Source: Lentzea flava (GTDB taxonomy: Bacteria; Actinomycetota; Actinomycetes; Mycobacteriales; Pseudonocardiaceae). From it: a stretch of 49,879 bases of DNA. The stretch's first letter is position 1; each line of letters starts with the position of its first letter. Below the pieces are notes generated by a model that was not told where the DNA came from, searched no databases, and saw only the letters and a list, made by a program, of their open reading frames with translations. A program made the translations under genes and the position numbers. Shown piece after piece: positions 47,637 through 49,879 of the stretch. The stretch spans positions 1 to 49,879 of the forward strand of contig NZ_BMRE01000055.1 of the NCBI RefSeq assembly GCF_014648475.1. Direction: 5' to 3'.

Positions 47637-48170
47637 GTGTTGGGGAGACACGACCGCGAGATCGGTGAGTTGTTGCGGTTCGCGGCGGGCATGGTGCCCC
47701 CGGAGGTGCAGAGCGAGGACGTGCTCGACCACCTCGACCACGAGGAGTGGGAGCTGGTTCTCGACCTGCTGGGGGAGTTCGACGGCCACACCTGGCAGAC
47801 ACCGCGGTACTGGGCCCTGCTGGCCGAGGCCGCCCTCCAGATGGGCGTGGACGAGGCCTGGTTCCAGTGGCGGTGCGTGGAGTCGATCCAGGGCGTGCTG
47901 CGGGTGGAGCTGGTGCTCGGGCGCGACGCGGAACCGTTGCAGGCCAGGGGAGAACGGCCGACGTGGGACGTCACGGGGAAGCACCAGCGGCTGGCGGCGT
48001 TGTGGATCGAGTCCAAGCCGGTGCTGGGGCCGGGAGAACGGGCGACGGCGCGGCTGCGGCCGTTCGTGCCGCCGGCGTGGGCGCATCTGATCCGGGGTGA
48101 CGTGATCACGTTGCAGGGCAGGTCGCCGGGGACGGCGACGATCATCGAGCGGGTACCGCCGCGGCCCTGA
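47637..48170 (+). CDS. MafI-like N terminus fused to an extra domain (second paralog)
   Basis: Residues 1-75 repeat the pattern of the preceding small protein (DHLDHEEWELVLDLLGEFDGHTW, then LLAEAALQM). Residues 85-177 form a predicted beta-rich domain ending in a GDVITLQGRSPGTATIIERV block; it resembles barrel-like domains but I cannot name it. The start may be the GTG at 47637 or the TTG at 47640 behind GGAGG. The gene ends 29 bp inside the convergent AraC-type gene. The function is unknown. Confidence 0.65.
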   Translation: MLGRHDREIGELLRFAAGMVPPEVQSEDVLDHLDHEEWELVLDLLGEFDGHTWQTPRYWALLAEAALQMGVDEAWFQWRCVESIQGVLRVELVLGRDAEPLQARGERPTWDVTGKHQRLAALWIESKPVLGPGERATARLRPFVPPAWAHLIRGDVITLQGRSPGTATIIERVPPRP

Positions 48171-48954
48171 ACAGCAGTTTGCGGAGGGCTGTCGGCGTGT
48201 GGCCCAGGTGGTCGCGCACCGTTCGCGACAGGTGGGCCTGGTCGGCGAAGCCCAGATCGGCGGCGAGGCCGGCGAGGCTCGTTTCGCCGCCCTCCAACCG
48301 GTCCAGCGCGCGGCCCACGCGCACCCGGTTGCGGTAGCGGGTCAGCGACACCCCCAGCTCGCGGGTGAAGGCACGGCTGAGCCGGTACGGCGAGACGCCC
48401 AGCAGCGTGGCGAGCGGGATCAGGCCCTCCGCGGCGGGGTGATCGGCACCGATCACGTCGCGGGCCCTGGCCACCAGCGCCGCGTCACCCGCACCGGCTC
48501 CGGCGGGGACGGGCGTCGACACCATCTGCTCGACGACCTCCCCCACCAGGCCGACGAGGTGCTCGGCCGAGTCGCCGGAGCGGGTCGCGGCCAGCAGCCT
48601 GCGGTGGGCGAGATCGAGCCTGCCGTCGACGTACAGCGACGAACCGGTCAGCCGGGGTGCGTCACCCGCCACGGCACGCCACAGGCCCGCGGTGAGGCTG
48701 ATCGACGTGCACACGTCGCCGCCCGCGGGATGGGCGAACTGCTCCTCCTCGCCCGGTAGCCCGACGTAGCCGACCGTGCGGTCGAGGTCCGCGGGCACAC
48801 CGCGGACCCGGCGGCGGAACCCACCGCGGTGCACGAGCACGAGCCGCACGTCCGAGCGCGGCGTCTCGGCCGACCAGCCGCGGTGATCGTCCCGGCAGTT
48901 CACCACGGAGACGGTGAACTCCGGACGGGCCGCGAGGTCGACGAACGAGAGCAC
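48142..48954 (-). CDS. AraC-family transcriptional regulator
   Basis: The C-terminal 100 residues hold two helix-turn-helix motifs of the AraC/XylS type (PLATLLGVSPYRLSRAFTREL and LAGLAADLGFADQAHLSRTV). The N-terminal part (about 1-150) is a cupin-like sensing domain with PGEEEQFAHPAGGD. The GTG at 48954 gives 270 residues; longer in-frame starts run into the promoter. It is divergent from the VOC gene, which it may regulate. Confidence 0.88.
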   Translation of the reverse strand: MLSFVDLAARPEFTVSVVNCRDDHRGWSAETPRSDVRLVLVHRGGFRRRVRGVPADLDRTVGYVGLPGEEEQFAHPAGGDVCTSISLTAGLWRAVAGDAPRLTGSSLYVDGRLDLAHRRLLAATRSGDSAEHLVGLVGEVVEQMVSTPVPAGAGAGDAALVARARDVIGADHPAAEGLIPLATLLGVSPYRLSRAFTRELGVSLTRYRNRVRVGRALDRLEGGETSLAGLAADLGFADQAHLSRTVRDHLGHTPTALRKLLFRAAAVPAR

Positions 48955-49057
48955 ACCGGCAGGGTAGGCCGGGGGTCTGACAATTCCCGCAAGGATCTTC
49001 AAGACCGCACGGCGACTCCGGGCGAGGCTGGTGCGCACGAGAACCGGAGGAGTCATC

Positions 49058-49408
49058 ATGCCCGCACTGGCCCAGCTCACCACGATCGTCCTCGACTGCG
49101 CCGACCCCGGACCGCTGGCCGAGTTCTACCGCGCCGTCACGGGGTGGGAGGAGACGTTCAGCGACCCGGACTGCGTCTACCTCGGCGGCGGCGGCGTCCA
49201 GCTCGCGTTCGTCCGGGTGGAGGGCTACGAGGCGCCGGCGTGGCCGAGCCCCGTCAAGCAGGCGCACCTGGACTTCCAGGTCGCCGATCGCGAGCTCGCG
49301 GTCAAGCAACTGCTCGACCTGGGCGCCACCAAGCCCGAGTTCCAGCCGGGCGACGGGTGGACGGTGCTCGCCGACCCGCAGGGTCACCTGCTCTGCCTGG
49401 TCGGCTGA
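49058..49408 (+). CDS. VOC-family (glyoxalase/dioxygenase-like) protein
   Basis: The 116-residue sequence has the paired beta-alpha-beta-beta-beta units of the vicinal oxygen chelate fold: TTIVLDCADPGPLAEFYRAV and HLDFQVADRELAVKQLLDLGA, ending WTVLADPQGHLLCLV. His and Glu metal ligands are only partly conserved, so it may be a binding or resistance protein rather than an enzyme. GGAGGAG precedes the ATG. The SRPBCC gene follows after 4 bp. Confidence 0.88.
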   Translation: MPALAQLTTIVLDCADPGPLAEFYRAVTGWEETFSDPDCVYLGGGGVQLAFVRVEGYEAPAWPSPVKQAHLDFQVADRELAVKQLLDLGATKPEFQPGDGWTVLADPQGHLLCLVG

Positions 49409-49412
49409 TCAC

Positions 49413-49817
49413 ATGGCGTACATCAGCGAGGAGATCGTGATCGAGGCCGGCGCCGACGACGTCTGGAAGGTGATCGGCGACTTCGCCACCGGGCCGTCGC
49501 GCATGGCGCCGGGGCTGGTGGTGGACACCACGGCCGAAGCCGACCACCGCACGGTCACGTTCGCCGACGGCACCGTGGTCACGGAGAAGCGCGTTTCGGT
49601 CGACGACGACGTGCGCCGGATCACCTACTCGGTCGTCAGCGGCACCGTGGCGCCGGAGCACGACAACGCGGTGATGCAGATCGTCCCCGAGGGCGAACGC
49701 CGTTGCCGCATGCTCTGGACCCGCGACGTGCTCCCCGACGAGCTGGCCGAGCCGATGGGCAAGGTGATGGCCCACTGCCTGACCGTCGTCAAGCAGACCC
49801 TCGACGACGCTCGCTGA
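49413..49817 (+). CDS. SRPBCC-family (polyketide cyclase/dehydrase-like) protein
   Basis: This 134-residue protein has the helix-grip pattern of the SRPBCC/Bet v1 superfamily (EIVIEAGADDVWKVIGDF, then alternating strands and a long C-terminal helix). Such proteins bind or modify lipophilic ligands; the ligand is unknown. It starts 4 bp after the VOC gene, so the two are cotranscribed. Confidence 0.85.
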   Translation: MAYISEEIVIEAGADDVWKVIGDFATGPSRMAPGLVVDTTAEADHRTVTFADGTVVTEKRVSVDDDVRRITYSVVSGTVAPEHDNAVMQIVPEGERRCRMLWTRDVLPDELAEPMGKVMAHCLTVVKQTLDDAR

Positions 49818-49819
49818 AA

Positions 49820-49842
49820 CGCACGCGGGGCCCTTTCGTGCG
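49820..49842 (+). terminator. Possible terminator after SRPBCC gene
   Basis: A short hairpin CGCACG/CGTGCG with an 11-nt GC-rich loop follows the stop by 3 bp. The stem is only 6 bp. Confidence 0.35.
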
Positions 49843-49879
49843 GCAGGGGCGGTTTCTAGGGGTCCTCGCAACACCTGAT

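Noticed and set aside
46550..48145. 531-codon open frame antisense to radA and the MafI-like genes
   Set aside because: Shadow of radA with Ser/Arg-rich composition and no recognisable motif.

Overview
This window is high-GC actinobacterial chromosome. Several genes look like direct counterparts of the Mycobacterium tuberculosis clpC1-to-cysS1 region: ClpC1, MhuD, a CarD regulator, an LpqE-type lipoprotein, IspD/IspF, RadA, and a membrane protein that begins like Rv3587c. Together with GTG/TTG starts, an EspC-like type VII substrate and LacI/GntR-rich sugar loci, this suggests a Pseudonocardiales member (Lentzea/Saccharothrix/Amycolatopsis-like). The genus is a guess. No rRNA, tRNA, insertion sequence, prophage or CRISPR array was recognised.

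Layout. (1) 173-3903: an FhuF-like iron reductase under an IdeR-type iron box, then divergent clpC with a strong terminator. (2) 3972-7493: a compact type VII secretion substrate cassette (YbaB-like protein, EspC/WXG100-like protein, large WXG-type membrane-active protein) bracketed by two membrane proteins that look like paralogs of each other. (3) 7522-16342: housekeeping and conserved genes: a DUF6928-like protein, an EEP-fold protein, a secreted protein, an operon M1 peptidase-MhuD-sirtuin, an alpha/beta hydrolase, and an operon carbonic anhydrase-MutY-2H phosphoesterase. (4) 16343-25419: two LacI regulators, a maltose-type ABC importer (binding protein plus two permeases), an HxlR/NmrA pair, a DUF3800 protein, and a separate MsiK/UgpC-type ATPase behind a triple palindromic operator and a 10-bp tandem array. 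(5) 25518-28059: a zinc-type ABC transporter (znuACB). (6) 28112-34479: the most unusual locus. A GlnR-like box and a GntR regulator precede a co-oriented, overlapping operon: a small 2[4Fe-4S] ferredoxin, a nitrate/sulfonate-type ABC importer, and an 860-residue AprA-like flavoprotein fused to C-terminal HEAT repeats. It reads as an uptake-plus-redox module for an unknown substrate. (7) 34484-37382: a membrane diguanylate cyclase and an MFS transporter, then a 567-bp gap. (8) 37950-47356: the core block rlmB-cysS-HAD hydrolase, a TIR-domain protein, a small membrane protein, a PPOX enzyme, ispF-ispD, carD, lpqE, DoxX and radA. (9) 47349-49817: two MafI-like small proteins separated by a 15-bp triplication, an AraC regulator, a VOC protein and an SRPBCC protein.

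Compared with remembered mycobacterial order, the clpC-to-Rv3587c block and the rlmB-to-radA block are in opposite relative orientation, with about 21 kb of accessory genes between them. disA, normally beside radA, is at neither junction. Gene packing is very tight: most operon genes overlap by 1-4 bp, and several convergent pairs overlap or abut at their 3' ends.
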